Of a DNA stretch of 64,000 bases, positions 45,032-58,368 are shown piece after piece. The stretch lies in the NCBI GenBank assembly GCA_027605045.1, contig JAQFWX010000075.1:115974-179973 (forward strand). Direction: 5' to 3'. Position 1 is the stretch's first letter, and every line of letters begins with the position of its first letter. The position numbers and the translations under genes are program-made. This stretch comes from Phallus indusiatus. Its lineage: Eukaryota > Basidiomycota > Agaricomycetes > Phallales > Phallaceae. Below the pieces are notes generated by a model that saw only the letters and a program-made list of their open reading frames with translations, made no database searches and was not told where the DNA came from.

Positions 45032-46656
45032 ATGCTGTCCGCTTCTTCCAAACTTCATCCAGCACTATTCAAACATATCCATACCCCTAGCTTACGACGA
45101 TACTTAAACACTCAACCATGTTACAGCGATAAGGTCTTTGGTAAATTGGGACTATTATTTATATATTTGCATTGACGTCTTATAAATAGCTGTTCCTTTC
45201 GCCCTCGATAGAAATCGAGCCGTTCAAGAAACAGTTTTGCATGCGATAAATCTCACAACACCTATCGATGTCCCAATTTCATATCATTTCAAGAGATTTT
45301 TAGCTGTATTCAAAGACCCTGTTATCAATCTCAGACCTCTCCGAATACAACCCATATATTTTCCGACATGGAGAGTAGAGGCGGAAGCGCTGAGCAAAGG
45401 AATTGATTCGGAGGACATAATTCAAAATGTAATAATCTATCTAATTATTTACGTTTCTCTAATCGTGTGTTTCCTCGACAGACAGAGCAGGACGATACCG
45501 CTTATCTACTTTCTCGTGAATTGTAAGTGATTGACCGAACTTATTCTTGAGATGGAATCTGATCTTGTGTATAGATACCACCCTGGTGCGGGAAATTCTT
45601 ACAGTGGATATTACTTTGTCTCATATCTTTGTCAACCATCCCACTAGGCCATCATATGCTGCCTCTTTCCACGCTTAGCTTCGCCCCGTTCCCTGATTCG
45701 CCTTTACTTCCGTGGAATGAATCCATGTCTCGTCTAAAGGATGGCACAGAAGTCGTTTGCCTGCCATATACATTATCTCCTTTAGAGTTCGCGAGCACGT
45801 TGACGGAGTGCATGTCTCGGAATAAAGCCACCCACAGCGGGAAATCTAGACTTCTTAGTGTACGTTGATACTCAAGTTTTCCCTTTCTTGTTTGACCTAA
45901 ATTATATATCAGCTTCATATAGGTCCAACATATCCTGTCCTATTCCCACTATACCTGATACAATATGAAGTTGTTCCCTCCAACTCGGGCCATAAACCAG
46001 AACCTCTGACAATCGTGCTAGAAGGACATCGAGAAGGTGTAAGTGTTGTCAGAAAGCTCCCAGAGATAGTCGATTCTCATGTTTTTAAGGGCGCATTATT
46101 TTCCGAGAACATCAGCGATGTTTACTTGCATCCTTCGGTATCTATAGCGGCCAGTGCTTTGCTATCTGCCCTTGACTACAAAGGAGACATCCCACTTGAA
46201 GTAACTTCAGAAGGCACGGTTTTCGAGTCCGATATCTGCTTATTTACTGAAATACCACTAGGCAAGCCTTCATCATTTATCTCTGCTTACAGGAGAGACC
46301 CACCAGTTGGTGTTTGGGAATACATAAACCACTTGTCTAGCTCTCGCGTTCAATCTGTAAAACTTAGACGTTGGATACTCAACAATTGGCAGACGCCTCG
46401 ACCAAAATTAGACTGGAGCGATATTCGAATACAACCGCCAACTATTGAAAATTTAATTCGGACTGATACATTTCAGTCCGTGAAAATGATTCTCCTGAGT
46501 GAACATGTACGTCAGGTCCGGTCTTCTTTTATATCTGCTGCTGACTATATAAGTTCAGATGCAGGAACTGCGGCAGCAACAAGCTACACGGACTGGGGAC
46601 TTGGCCGGCCTTCACACGTTTTTGTATGGCTTCGACGGTGGGGAGGAGCTACGTAA
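45032..46656 (+). CDS. Predicted mitochondrial protein of unknown function
   Basis: The start MLSASSKLHPALFKH with SLRRYLNTQ behaves like a mitochondrial presequence (basic, hydroxylated, no acids). Joined exons add FAVPFALDRNRAVQETVLHA, LRPLRIQPIYFPTWRVEAEA, ELYHPGAGNSYSHHMLPL, PLLPWNESMSRLKDGTEVVC and a long last exon beginning HIGPTYPVLFPLYLIQYEV. The total is about 460 residues. I do not recognise a catalytic domain. The PVLFPLYLIQYEV...TIVLEGH pattern looks like beta strands of a conserved fold. The 45607-45648 intron is about 42-43 nt. A different-frame ATG lies 8 bases upstream. Confidence 0.7.
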
Positions 46657-46765
46657 AACACAACCAGCATGGTATCCTGAGTCGTTATGTAAACATACTA
46701 CAGTCATCAGACAATAAAAAGACAGTTCCTTTGAGCGGTATATATCAATGAAGAATAATTAAATG

Positions 46766-49274
46766 TTAGGTCCATAAATGAACAACAAGTGTCCTCAGTA
46801 TAGCTATAATAATGAAAGTCCCGATTAGCTCGGTTTTAGATAACTGCGAAGTTGCGCCATTCAAGGAATAAGTGCCAGGTGGCAGACCGAGAATTCGGGT
46901 AGGGATAGGTTGAATAGTGGATGTTAGGGTATGTGTCTCTCCATTATCCGTGGTAATGACAGTTGAGACGCTCGAAGGTGCGCCAATGACGGGTAGAGCA
47001 GATACGTTCTTTAGAAGGACAAGTCCGGGAGACGCAGCCGGTGCAGGTGTGAAAAGCGGCGTATATGAACTGTTTCCATTATCACTTTGCGTAGGTAGAG
47101 TCTGTCCGAGGGTTGGAAAAGGTGTAACAGAGGTGTTAAAGAGATATGTAGGAATAGTGAGAGACGGGGTCGGAAGAAGCACAGGTGGGATTGTCGTCGC
47201 CACCGTGGCAGAAAGAGACGAAAAAGCGGAAGACAAAACACTCGCGTTACCGACGAAAGTCGTAGAATTATGCAAAGGATATAACCCTATTAGTGGAGGC
47301 TCTTTTCCCGCAATTCCATAACTATTATGGTATTAGTCGTCACGGTAAACAAAGATCGCGGCATCTACAAACCTATAAGCGGTGTAAACAGTCCTCAGGA
47401 AAGGTACACCTATAATCACACATTGGTAAGGGAGCGGCGAGACTACAGCCATAAACTCACCCAGGTGCCAATCTATTCCGTCATTATCCGGTGGTATCTG
47501 AGCTATTGGCCAAGAAAGGCACAAATTGGGGTCGCCTTCTGTTGGTCCAATGAGGAAATCAACGGGCTGTAATGTTACATTTGTATCGCTAATTAAGGTA
47601 CATAGTCAATACGAAGCCTATCCGCGACAATAAATAACTACGCAGGACTCACCCAAATTTGAATGTCATTGTCGCTTCAATGTCGCATGGGAGGACCCAT
47701 ACACCAGCTACAAATCTGAATAAGTAATTTTGAAAATCGGAAAATAATCAAATTTACGTGAGGCCTGTCGTATAGTATCTAATTGAAGAAAGATCGCTGC
47801 AACCTAAAAGGATAGTCAAGTCACCGATATCAGTCGCTCAAATTGCACTCATACATCTTCGTATGGTCCCGAAATGCCGGTAAACCCGCTAAGCAGTAAA
47901 ATCAAATGGTGATAATGCAAACAGTTCGGATCTTCACATACATGTCTAGAAGTGCCAACGGTTTTTTCCCGGTAACTTTGGGAAAAGACGGATGTAGTAA
48001 AAGACTCGTTTCGTTGGCCTGCAACGTTGATAAATCAAAACTGAGCCCATAGGTAAATAAAGATAAGACGCACTATCACATCGTCGAGAGGAATAGCCCA
48101 GTCGAGGTATAACGGTGTACTAGAAACGTTCTGACCGGGAAGTGGTTCAAAAGGTTCGACGGCATGCCAAGATATTAGGGATACATTCTGGACTACTGAA
48201 CTATCTATTGCGCCTATATAAAATTTAGCAATGAAATACAAGGATACATGACCAAATATAAAAGAAGCCCACCGAAGCTTAAAGTACCACTTGAGTTGCG
48301 CGTTAAGCTCATACCGATCAAAGGATATTGTAGTATCCCTTTTTCTGCAAGTGCAGGAATATATGGAGAGGCTTATACATCTATAAGCTTGAAATTCAAA
48401 AGCCTTGACATTCTTTTTCTCACCTCCTGGTACCGAGTTTGAAATTTGGGATAAACGAGGAAGACCCATGCCAAAGATACCTGAAACACTCGGGCCAAGG
48501 GTAACATTCGTCGAGTTGACAAAGCCTTAGCGGTGGTACAAATGTTAGGGCAAATAATTATCATCTAAACAGCTCTAACCGATTGTTTGGTTGACCATTG
48601 TCAAGTTGTCAATCTGCACAGTCTCCCTTGCAACAAAACCAGATGCGCCTTTTCATGATGAACATTAGTCAATGAACAGATAGATAATAGCATCAGCCTA
48701 CGAGTGGAATCCGCAAAAGAAACGTTAAAGGAAGTCTGGTTGTTATTAACCGAGACAAAAGAGGGACTGGCGTAGGTTGACAAAGGATATGAAGGATTGG
48801 ATTTGCACTCGGGAGTTTGACATTGATCAGTTATTACCCATAGGTCCGACGAGCTAAAATTCAGGACATCAGTCAAAGCACATTTAAAGATTTTACATTT
48901 ATCTGCGTACCCAGTGTCAAGAGCAACCTCAAGAAATACCTGTCCCGCTTGAAGGATGATATTGTATGATCTGGAACCATATTGACGCGTGTAAATTATG
49001 TTTCTGACATTAGACTGCGAGCTTACTGAGGCGAATACAGAATATTGCCGATATCTGTAACACCACGACGGCGTAACTGTCGTGGATTGTACGTTTCCCT
49101 CGCAATCAAATCTACCTTTGTAAAGGAGTCCGTATGTTTAATTTTCGGTCGAATTTGTTTGGTGTTATGACTACCACTCGCTCTTGAATTGAAGAGTTTT
49201 GTTTTGGACCCCAGTATGATACCAGCGGAAAAGAGTACCGTCAGCCAAAATACCAGTGCCCTACTCAAAACCAT
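46766..49274 (-). CDS. Secreted, membrane/GPI-anchored pepsin-like aspartic protease
   Basis: About 600 residues from many exons. A signal peptide (LVFWLTVLFSAGIILG) and basic propeptide precede SYNIILQ and the first active site VALDTGSSDLWV, split by an intron in the Gly codon. Then come ASGFVARETVQIDNLTM, GPSVSGIFGMGLPRLSQ, YIPALAEKGILQYPLIGMSL, SSGTLSFG, the second site PLALLDIGFTGISGPYED, PGVWVLPCDIEATMTFKF and VPFLRTVYTAYRSYGIAGKE. A Ser/Thr/Pro-rich stalk ends in a hydrophobic tail (ELIGTFIIIAILRTLVVHLW), suggesting a GPI or membrane anchor like yapsins. The second motif is Asp-Ile-Gly instead of Asp-Thr/Ser-Gly. Asn-linked glycosylation sites are frequent. Confidence 0.88.
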
Positions 49275-49776
49275 TTCGAGAAGGAGTAAGGTAAGCCAGC
49301 CTAATTAAGAATCAGAAATAAGGCTTGAATCTGTCATACACCAGGGAAGGATTGGGAGGTAACCAAGGTCGACAATGGGAAGCTTCCAAGCGCTCGGCTA
49401 ACTGTGTGGCAACTGGCACTCTGCCTGCCTACGCATCTGAGCCATAGTGCAACTTTCGGACAAATTTTGAGAGGAATAAAAATAATTCAAGTACAGAGGT
49501 CGCAGACCGGGTATCCTCCTAATAATAACAACAATATGAGAGAGACCCGCGGGCTGGGGTAAATTGGTACACTAGGCTGACACAGATATAAAAAAGTAGA
49601 GGTAGAAAAACAGACAAAGAAAGCGACTGTTGAAGGGAAAAAGAGAAGAATAAACAAGGAAACATAATCATTTCTATCATAAACAAGCATCCAGTTTGTC
49701 GGGAGTGTCAGAACGAAGAATACACATAGTAGAGAGTATGAAACCATGAAGAGTATTCGTCAGAGAATCGCTTTGA
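49275..49776. other. Intergenic, no gene seen
   Basis: 5' flank of the protease gene and 3' flank of the RasGAP gene. No supported exon. Confidence 0.5.
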
Positions 49777-52757
49777 TTAGGATTTTCGTTTGGCGAATAC
49801 TTTGTTCAGTAGCGCAAGCACCTTCGGCACATTGAGTTGAACGTACTCGAGATCCAGAAGATGTTTATTATCCTTTTGCTAAGGAACCTTGAGTCAAAAT
49901 CTCCTAATATCAACGACAGCAGTTTCACAAACCTTCTCAAGCAAGTCATCAATTTTTAAATCCATCTCCAGAATAGCCTTTTCTCTTCCTTTGTAATGCA
50001 GAGCGATCAGGAAAGTTCCAGGGGTAGGTGAAGTGATGTTGAAATAGATGTTTGGTCGCCTACGAAGAGATTGAATTCAACTTAAATACTCGAGTACAGA
50101 AAACAAGCGCTTATTACCTATTTTCCGGGACATTGCTTTCCACAATAATTCCTTCCTTTTCCAACTGAGCATGCGTAAATCGGTAGGGACCCAGAACAGC
50201 CGTTTTGGGTGCTTTCTTCTCTTTGCCACCAACAGTAACGACACCAACACCAGTTGAGGAACCCTTGTCTTTGCTTGCTGTTAATCTGACATTTTGCAAA
50301 TAAGCCTTATACTGCTCTAATTGTCCACGAAGATAATTATTGTGGTCTCCGATCGTCTTGTAGACCGCTTCAAGACTTTTGGACTCTTGCAGCACTTTTT
50401 CACGAAGACTTCCCAGATGGGCCAGCTCGGCTTCTACTTCGTCTTGCATGAGTTTGTAGCCATCCAAACGTTCGACAATATTTAATTCTTCTAGTTCTCT
50501 TAGCATCTCTTTAACCTTGATGCCTTTACGGACGAGGGTTGCATCTTTAGATGTAGCGGCACGTTCCGCTATAACTTCGAGATGAAGAGGACGAGACTCC
50601 GCGAAATTCGGCATCGATCGAATAAGCTGTACGAAGATTGATTTCGTTTCCATATAAAGAAGATCATTCTGAGTAACGCTGTCCATGAGAGCGGTTGTAA
50701 TATCTTGTATAGGGGTCTCCCAGCGACTGTACAGAAGCAACTCGATGGTCCTGTTCTCCTTCCTTGGAACTTGAGGAGGGGCTGGGCCAAGTTCGTCCAA
50801 AAGTATTCGTAGATGTTGTTTGTCGTTGGGAGACTGATATAATCACGGATTAGACTAAAAGGGTGTGCGGATATTTCTCACATACCAACACGTCAAGATG
50901 GTGCAGGATTAATGAGTGAGTATTGTATAATTCATTCAAGGTGATATTAATTTGTAAGTCTTTCTTCGACAGGGCCATGTATTGGTCCATCTGTCGTAAC
51001 TAAGTCAAAAAGCATCTGTATTACGAGTTGGTTACTCACCTCCAGGGTGTCATAAAAGTCGCCAACTTCGCATAAGTTATTTAAGAACTGATTAATGCGA
51101 GCTTTATTATTCTCGACAAACGGATTGAGGGTAATCATGTACAATTCTTTCGCGTAAGACGGCTTATTAGCGAGGTTTTGAAGCATTTTTGCGATCTAAT
51201 TTTAAGGTTTGATTATGAAAAGCAAGGATAGTCGCAATTCCCTTACAAGCGTTAATGTCCGTCGCGGATGTTTGGCAGGGGCATCTTGAACAAGCATGTA
51301 GGCTTGAGGGGTAACGATAGCGGGGTTGATAAACCTCAAGAAAAAGAACCCGCCGATAAGAGAACAGATGGCATAGTCAGTTGCCTCAGGGTACTTTCGC
51401 TTCACAGAGGTAAGAATCACAGAAGTAAGAAAACAAATCCTTTATGACAAAGAATCACGTACTCTTGTTAAGCTACGGATTTGTTTACAAATCCATCGAA
51501 TGCCATATGGAACAAGTTCCATGTTATCAATTATAGTCGCTAGAAAGCTATTGGCAATCTCCATAAGCATAGCAAGTCTTGGAGCAATTATAGCCTGAAC
51601 ATCAGGATTCGAAGCTGCTTCCTCTGGTGGGACACCGCGAGGAAGGTTGGAGGGTAATGTTCCAGTTTCTTCTTCAATTTGGTTAATCATTTGCTCATAT
51701 ACCTAAACATGATTGGTATCGCTTGACAACCCAAACAGGCCTAACATTCAATAGATGAAGGGAAATACCTTAAGAGGATTAATCTCAAGATTAAGATCCT
51801 TATGTTCAATAAGTGAGTTAATTCGTTCGGCCAAAACACTCTTAAGATAGCTTTGACCGGGACCCCGGCGGGTATACGTAGTCATCATTCGCGACACTGG
51901 AGTATTGGCGCGGAGTAGAGAGCCGAATTCTGTTGCTGTTTCAAATTGGGCTGACAAGACGGACTAGCGATGAAAGGATAGAAGAACAAAAAAAGGGAAG
52001 TCATGAATGAGTCTAGAATCTAGAATTACGATGGTAAAATATATATATACCTGAAACATAGTTAACAGGAGGTGCTCCTCTCTACTTTCATATTGATTGC
52101 CGTAGAGCGTAAACATGACGGTTTGGAGAAGCGTATCAATCTCAGTTAGGGAGACGAGACGACATAGTGTCGCAATATGACGGGGCTCAGACTGAAGTAG
52201 GAAAAAGAGGTTTCCGTATTGCTTGAAAAACAAGCATAAAGATCAATGGATTCGAAAGAGGCAAAAATGAGAATAATGTACCTGTAGTTTGCGATCATCC
52301 GGATACGTTCCCTCTGAAGGGTCTACATCTTCCAAATGTTGTTCAACTTGATGTTGCTATGGAACGAGAAGTCAGAATTGGAAACATCTCGTTTATATAG
52401 AACCGAAAGACCGACCTCATCGAGAGCCATCCTGTTTTGAATCAAAAGAGCAATCCTGGAATCAAGATATCGCACATCCCTGTCCAAAACGAAGTTCTTT
52501 TTCGATTGAGCCGATATTTTGGTCTTCAAATCGCGGAGTCGCTTTTGCGCTACGATAGGAGAATAATGTCCAAGGTTTGCTTGCCTACTTCTCTTCCAAA
52601 TCACAAGCACAGAATACATACCTCGAGCCAGATCATCACCTACTTCAACATCTTGTTCAGCAGCCATACTGAACAATGCAGTAACACTGTGCCTATTCGT
52701 CGTCCTGTTCGTGAGCCGTCTGAGGCTCCCAGGGGAGTTTGGCTCGATGTACGACAT
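49777..52757 (-). CDS. Ras GTPase-activating protein related to fission-yeast Gap1 and the IQGAP C-terminus
   Basis: About 830 residues over ten or so exons. After an N-terminal coiled segment ([20 protein letters not shown]) the GAP domain runs [35 protein letters not shown] (probable arginine finger), [35 protein letters not shown] and the signature [19 protein letters not shown]. Then [19 protein letters not shown] and [13 protein letters not shown]. The C-terminal third is the RasGAP_C domain ([20 protein letters not shown], then [19 protein letters not shown]). No calponin-homology or IQ motifs are present, which separates it from true IQGAPs. It should switch off Ras in growth or mating signalling. 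Confidence 0.9.
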
Positions 52758-54822
52758 GGTTCAAAGAATGACGGAAATAAAATAATACCAGTCGTGATTT
52801 TTTCGTTCAAATTGAAGAAGGGCCGCGACAGCTGCGAAGCTGTTGCTGCTGGAACAGCAAGAAAAAGGAATGATGCTCTTTGTGCTTCGCGGAGCCTGTG
52901 AGCGGCAAGCGGCAAGCGGCAATCGCAAATTCGGTAAATGCCGAATGTATAGCATTCACGTCCCGTCGACTCATGAAACAAAACAACGTCTATTCACTCT
53001 TTTGTTTTCCCATTTGAATTTGAAAAAAGATAGTTCAAACTAAATTTCTTCCAATCGAACGAATTCGCCAAGTTTAGACGTTCCGTGTTTATTGCGCTGG
53101 GAAAGGTCGCACAGGCTACCGTTGGACACCACGGCCCACGCGAACGGCGTCGGACCCATCAGTCGCGACGAGTCCTTGATCATGATACTTTTGTTTTCCT
53201 TTCGTATCTTGTTGTCGTCGTCATCATCACCAACTTACTTTTCTGCTAAGAGTACTTACATTCCAACAAGATGATAAGAAGGACATTTCTCAACACCCAA
53301 CACGTATCATCAAGAAGGCTGCGATGGCAACAGCAAATTGGCTAAATCCGAACCTTGACAACACGCCCGAATCATTGTTTATAAGATGCCATGCAGTTTT
53401 CTCTGCCCAAGATGAGAGGCTTCGCCTTTCAACTCATCTCGTATCTCCCTCGGCGTGTTGATTTTCCGACACGCTGACGCACCATGACGGTGTAGTTTCT
53501 AGAGCGACATGGTCCGGCTAACCGATGATATAGAACTAAAAACTTGAACATTACAAGGTGCACGTGCCATTTCGTGCTCGTAGATTGCCTGCGAATCATA
53601 CCTTCCACTCTAAACTAGTGTCCTGGCCCTGCGTACCCTACAGCCGTATTCAATCCTAATAAATACTGATCGATGAAAACTAACATCAACACGAGGCTTT
53701 GTGAACTCAGCCTCATGTTATTTATTGTTTTATCTGGGACCCCCTTTGGATCTCATTCGAGAGATTTTAGCAATCTTTGGTAAAGTCTTGCCAAAGAGCG
53801 CCAAGGCTCAAACGCAATTCTTGATTTGCGTGTTTCCCCGATAATAATCTGGATAACCTCGAGTTGGAGAGAAGTCTTGTTCCTTCTTTCTCCAAAACAG
53901 GTTTGCATCCATGTCATATATGTCCCCGGGCTAGAGATGCAAATATAGATCCCATGTAACACGTGGCTCTTCGCGCTCGAGCCCTCTTCCGCCTCCCCTA
54001 CCCCGCAGGAAGATATTCGGCGTACACAAAGTTTAAATGAGACGTAACTGATCGGAGGAAAGTAACAAACGATCAGCTTGAAGGGATGCGAGATCAACGC
54101 TACTAATATGTTTCTCCCGCCCACACCGCTGCACGCGCTCCTTAGATGATCACGACATTGATAACAACGACCGAAAAACTATTGAATCGAGAAGTCAACG
54201 CACAGGACTTCCCCGCAGTTGAATTCCGATTGATCGGCATACGCGAATGGCAACATGCAACGTTTCAGGATCATAAAATCGTGGCCGTATGAAGGTTTTT
54301 TTGGGCAATATCAGGCAATATCATAGGACACCATATCAAAGCAGTCGTCCAGCTAGCTATGTATGATTGGTAAAGAACCCATCAATGTGAGTCAGAGGAA
54401 GGCGCGACGCCCGTGATAATTATAATCACGGTAAATCTTATTGTGTAAATAATTTTCATCAAAGGGAGCAGCGATGGGCCAGGGCGCGTAGAAATAAAAT
54501 AAGAACTTCATGATAAGAAGGAAGATGTTATTGCAAATCATTAGACTTTCCATATGAAAAAGTCAGGCTAATTGAGATGAGCTTTGCGGAACTATGAAAA
54601 TACACGCATGGCAAAAACTTCGCAATTGATAGAATACATTACAATGCGCTTGCAATGAAAAAGGAAACAAAAGAAAGAAAAAACAATGATTGTACAATTA
54701 GAGGGACGCGGTAGCAGATGTTGAGATTGGGCGAAAGCTTATCAAGATGAATAGATATATAATATTGTGCGGTTGAGGACAGCGAAAAATGGAGCGGTGA
54801 GTGATGCAAGGAGAGTCAGACT
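52758..54822. other. Intergenic, about 2 kb, no gene recognised
   Basis: Contains the RasGAP promoter. An open minus-strand stretch at 53753-54124 has no domain or splice support. Short local duplications such as GGCAATATCA (twice near 54303-54325) are present. Confidence 0.45.
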
Positions 54823-55307
54823 TTATGCGTATGGACGGACATCTTCAATGGGAAAACTGCCGACACAAAATTGACTGGTGCGACTATCTTTATATTCAAT
54901 ATCGTAACCTTGACGGAGACACTAGTTGGGCGGTGTGTGTCCTGTCAGTTGTATACCTTGGATCATTTAGAGTTTTCCATACGTACCGTAGAAAGCAAGT
55001 GGAGACCGGATACGATGAGACCGACAATCCACACGTTTCCCCGAATACGGACCTCAACCTGTTCTCCTCGCTGGTCAATGCGCGCGTCATAATCAGTTTC
55101 CATCGATGAGGAAAAAAAAAGGACGACACAAAAGCAACGCACTCCGAAACTAAACCCTTGATGATCGAGATTGCGGTGGTTATATCTAGGCGGATGTCTG
55201 GCATAGTCTTCGTCTTCAGAGGGCGGCCTCACAGAATCAGGATGGTATCGTCTCGGCGGGGAAGAGTCTCGAGCATAATGAGGGGGTCGTGGGGTTGGTC
55301 CGGGCAT
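54823..55307 (-). CDS. Small single-pass membrane protein of unknown function
   Basis: Three predicted exons. The first encodes MPGPTPRPPHYARDSSPPRR, Pro/Arg/Asp-rich and probably cytosolic. A second, after the acceptor GACCAG, reads RGEQVEVRIRGNVWIVGLIV and SGLHLLST, a single membrane helix. The last encodes CLRQGYDIEYKDSRTSQFCV and ends DVRPYA at 54823. The total is about 120 residues. The exon joins keep the frame with GT-AG sites, but without a known homologue the model is tentative. Confidence 0.45.
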
Positions 55308-56375
55308 ACGAAAAGAATTCAAACAAAGAAAAGATCAGGCTTGAAAGAAAGAAAAGGAGGGCAGGCTCGTATAATAACTTTGCGAGTCACAAAAACAAAG
55401 GTTTTTATAGCTTGCTAAGGCCGGCTGATAAGATTTCGGCAGCAAATTTGAATTTGATATTTTTATATCTCCCAGGATGCACTTTGGGTGAAGCGCCAGG
55501 GTATTCCACAGTGTGCATGCAAGGCAGTGCAAAGCCTGTGAAACCGCTGGATCAAATCTGTGCCAGCCTGTGGCGGTTAGTTATTGCTGAGATGCAGAAA
55601 TAGAAGGAATAACGTTATGTCCATTATCCCTTCTGAAGACGAGCGTATTCGACGGCCGTCCTGAGATAGATCTCAGATCCCGACCATCATTCGGTTTTCT
55701 TGGAACAAAGCCTCAGATAATCCAACTCATACAAAGGACTTCGGTCTTCCGCCCATGTACGCGGGTGTCAGCGAATGAATGGCCCAGTTGAATTGTTCAT
55801 TTTAAAGGACGAGTTCAGTTCCGGAAGCTTTCCAATTGACAGATTCCAGCAGATAAAGTTCATGATATGTAGTCAATAAGGATGCTGATGCTGGGTGCTG
55901 GTTACTGGATGCACCCACGAAATTGTAAGAATGATTACACATCAAAAGTGAACAAAATTCACCTGAAAGAAAGAAAGCACTTGCGCTTGGCAACGGAAAT
56001 GTTCGACCCTGGCGTGCACAGACATACGAGTGCATGTACATTACGTGTACGGCATCAGCAATGCATCGGCCTCCGAAGGTTTCCAGAACTTCATCAACAG
56101 GGCACATCGATGCATACGTTTTATATATCATTCACACCCGCATCGAGAACAAAGATCTGCTTATAAAATACAAATCTCGGAAGGCCTTCCATAATTAAAC
56201 AAGCAGTTAAATATACACATAGCAGTCGCAACCTCGGTACGATAATATAGATAAATAGATAAATTATGACCCCAACCACTGGCAGCATCGTTTAATACGA
56301 GAATATTAAGATTATGATTATTACCGGCAACCATGCCGCTGGCTAGTCGCAAATTATGATAAAGACAGAGAGAAG
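55308..56375. other. Intergenic, no gene seen
   Basis: About 1 kb. ORFs of 60-110 codons on both strands show no family signs. Confidence 0.45.
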
Positions 56376-56864
56376 TTAGAGGCGGCAGTAGGGATCCGTG
56401 GGATAATACTCCGCGTCCGTGAGTTGATTTTGGTAACTCGAATAAGCCGAAGATCTGGAACCAGAAGCACCTTCGTCCGTCTGAGCGTCACTAGAAGCAG
56501 ACCTCGCAGCTCTCAGCCAATTCTGAGCAATTCTTAGATACTGAACAAGCTCTTCATTTGACGTCTGCCCAGTATACGAGAACGTAGATGGTGTCGCTGA
56601 TCCTTGAGAGAGAGATGATATTAATCGACGTAGTGATGTAGATACGCTATCAAGCGACGTTCGTGGCATTATTTGGGATCCTCGACTGTCAAACCTCGCG
56701 TGCCTAATTGCGTCCTTGATGTTCCTAAGCTCTGCTAGGGTGTCCGTGTTTATCCAAGAACGTACACGAAGGCCCTCGTAGAAGATGATGGCGGCCTGCA
56801 TAGCGGAATAGGCAGCTTCAACACATTCGAGAGTAGTCGAATCTTCGGCATTATAAGAATACAT
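56376..56864 (-). CDS. Single-exon protein of unknown function, 162 residues
   Basis: The first true ATG is at 56864 (MYSYNAEDSTTLECVEAAYS). The N-terminal 55 residues look helical and folded (EAAYSAMQAAIIFYEGLRVR, WINTDTLAELRNIKDAIRHA). The C-terminal half is Ser-rich with a helix (EELVQYLRIAQNWLRAARSA) and an acidic Tyr-containing end. No signal peptide, membrane segment or known domain is seen. A purine-rich leader lies upstream. Confidence 0.6.
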   Translation of the reverse strand: MYSYNAEDSTTLECVEAAYSAMQAAIIFYEGLRVRSWINTDTLAELRNIKDAIRHARFDSRGSQIMPRTSLDSVSTSLRRLISSLSQGSATPSTFSYTGQTSNEELVQYLRIAQNWLRAARSASSDAQTDEGASGSRSSAYSSYQNQLTDAEYYPTDPYCRL

Positions 56865-58368
56865 CAATATTTACAGAAACAAAAGAAGAATGAAGAAGAT
56901 GAAACAAAGAAGAACGAAAGAAAAACGAAAGAAGTGAAGGGAAAGATTTTTTGGTGTCGAGGAATTGACTTTTGACTTATGCATGTAGCTGACTGGACTT
57001 TTTATATTATAATCGAATGACTATGTCCGACCGTGCCGTGGTAATCTGCCTAAAGAGGATCCAGGTGGTTATAAGTTTGTGTATGGACCAAGAGCCGCAC
57101 TTGAAGGGAAATCTTCACGAAAGGCCAAAACAGCATTTCCCTCGTGTCCAATGACAACGAATGAAGAAGAAAACAATTGGGCGATGTGACGCCGTGACGA
57201 CATGATGCTTTCATAGTTATCTTGAGTCTCATTGGATTAACCTTCAAAATCTACTTTTCTTCGCGGTTTGGCTATGCCGTTAAGTCATCCACTCCATCGC
57301 TTTTGGGCCGAAGAAGTTATTAACAACGCTATATGGTACTTGAGTCAAAATACTTTGAGTTAGAAAGCTTATTGGAACGGTCCTTGTTCAATCCGACCGC
57401 GACTTGATTTTGGTGCCGAGCCTTAGCCGCAAAGGTCAACATATACTTATATATAGAATACAAAAGCATCAATCTTGACCTGGGAACGAGAGATGATTAG
57501 CAATGGCTTACGAAGTTTGCGCCAATGTTGGGCCTGAACTCTGAAAATCTGGATCATTTTTCCGTTCCGACTGCTGCTGTATTTGACTGTTTTGCTTCCC
57601 GGATATGTTTTATATTTCTCAACGGCTTCTGGTTTGTGTTCCTCGTATACTCAGAGACTACGTTTTTAACATCAAAGCTGTCACGTCTCTCATTCGACAG
57701 AAAATTTACTTCGTGCACAATACATAGCCTAACTGAACGGTATCCGGTGAACCTCATGCTGGGAAGACAGCACCTCGACAAGTATCAAGCCTGAGTTGAA
57801 AGACGTTATAAACAACAATCCAACATCAACAATAAGGGATGTTCCACGAAGATACGACCACGCAGATGTGATGAGCCACAAGAAAAGCCAGACCTTGGTA
57901 TCACCAAGACTGATCAAGTTCAGTCGAATTAATATGTTTACATTACGGCTGAACATAGGATTGCTTACTGAGTAACGAGATCTTTCGTGCTGTTCGTATT
58001 ACTCTCAACGGGCAACTGGGCCATTGTGTAATATATAGCTCTGACGTCACCACCAATTTTCAGTTTTCGATGCCAAAAAAAATCTTTCTCATTAAATCGA
58101 CCCAACCCAATCGAAGAAGACTCTATAGAGTATTTTGTACATTTCAATGAGGTAGTCTCTAATAAGTAGTTTGATGAATACTGGAAGATAAAAGACAATT
58201 TAGTGGCCGAGTCCTGACTAGGACGGAACGCGCCACGTAGCTGGGACATTTAATGTCAACGTGTCCATACTAATAGAGTACATCGTCATAACATTCTGTA
58301 TCGCTACACACTCTTTATCATCAACTCTGTCCAAAATTTGAAGCTGGTTTGGCCGTTTTTTGACCAAA
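56865..58368. other. Intergenic, about 1.5 kb, no gene recognised
   Basis: Between the divergently oriented orphan gene and the ER DnaJ gene. Open minus-strand readings at 57729-58249 lack splice or domain support. Confidence 0.45.

Noticed and set aside
47690..47730. Possible frameshift in the aspartic protease between RQAS and FVAGVWV
   Set aside because: A downstream acceptor (TTTGTAG before CTGGTG) joins RQAS to PGVWVLPCD in frame with the sequence as given, so no lesion is needed.
53753..54124. Open minus-strand reading of 123 codons
   Set aside because: No recognisable domain, odd composition and no splice or promoter support; treated as chance.
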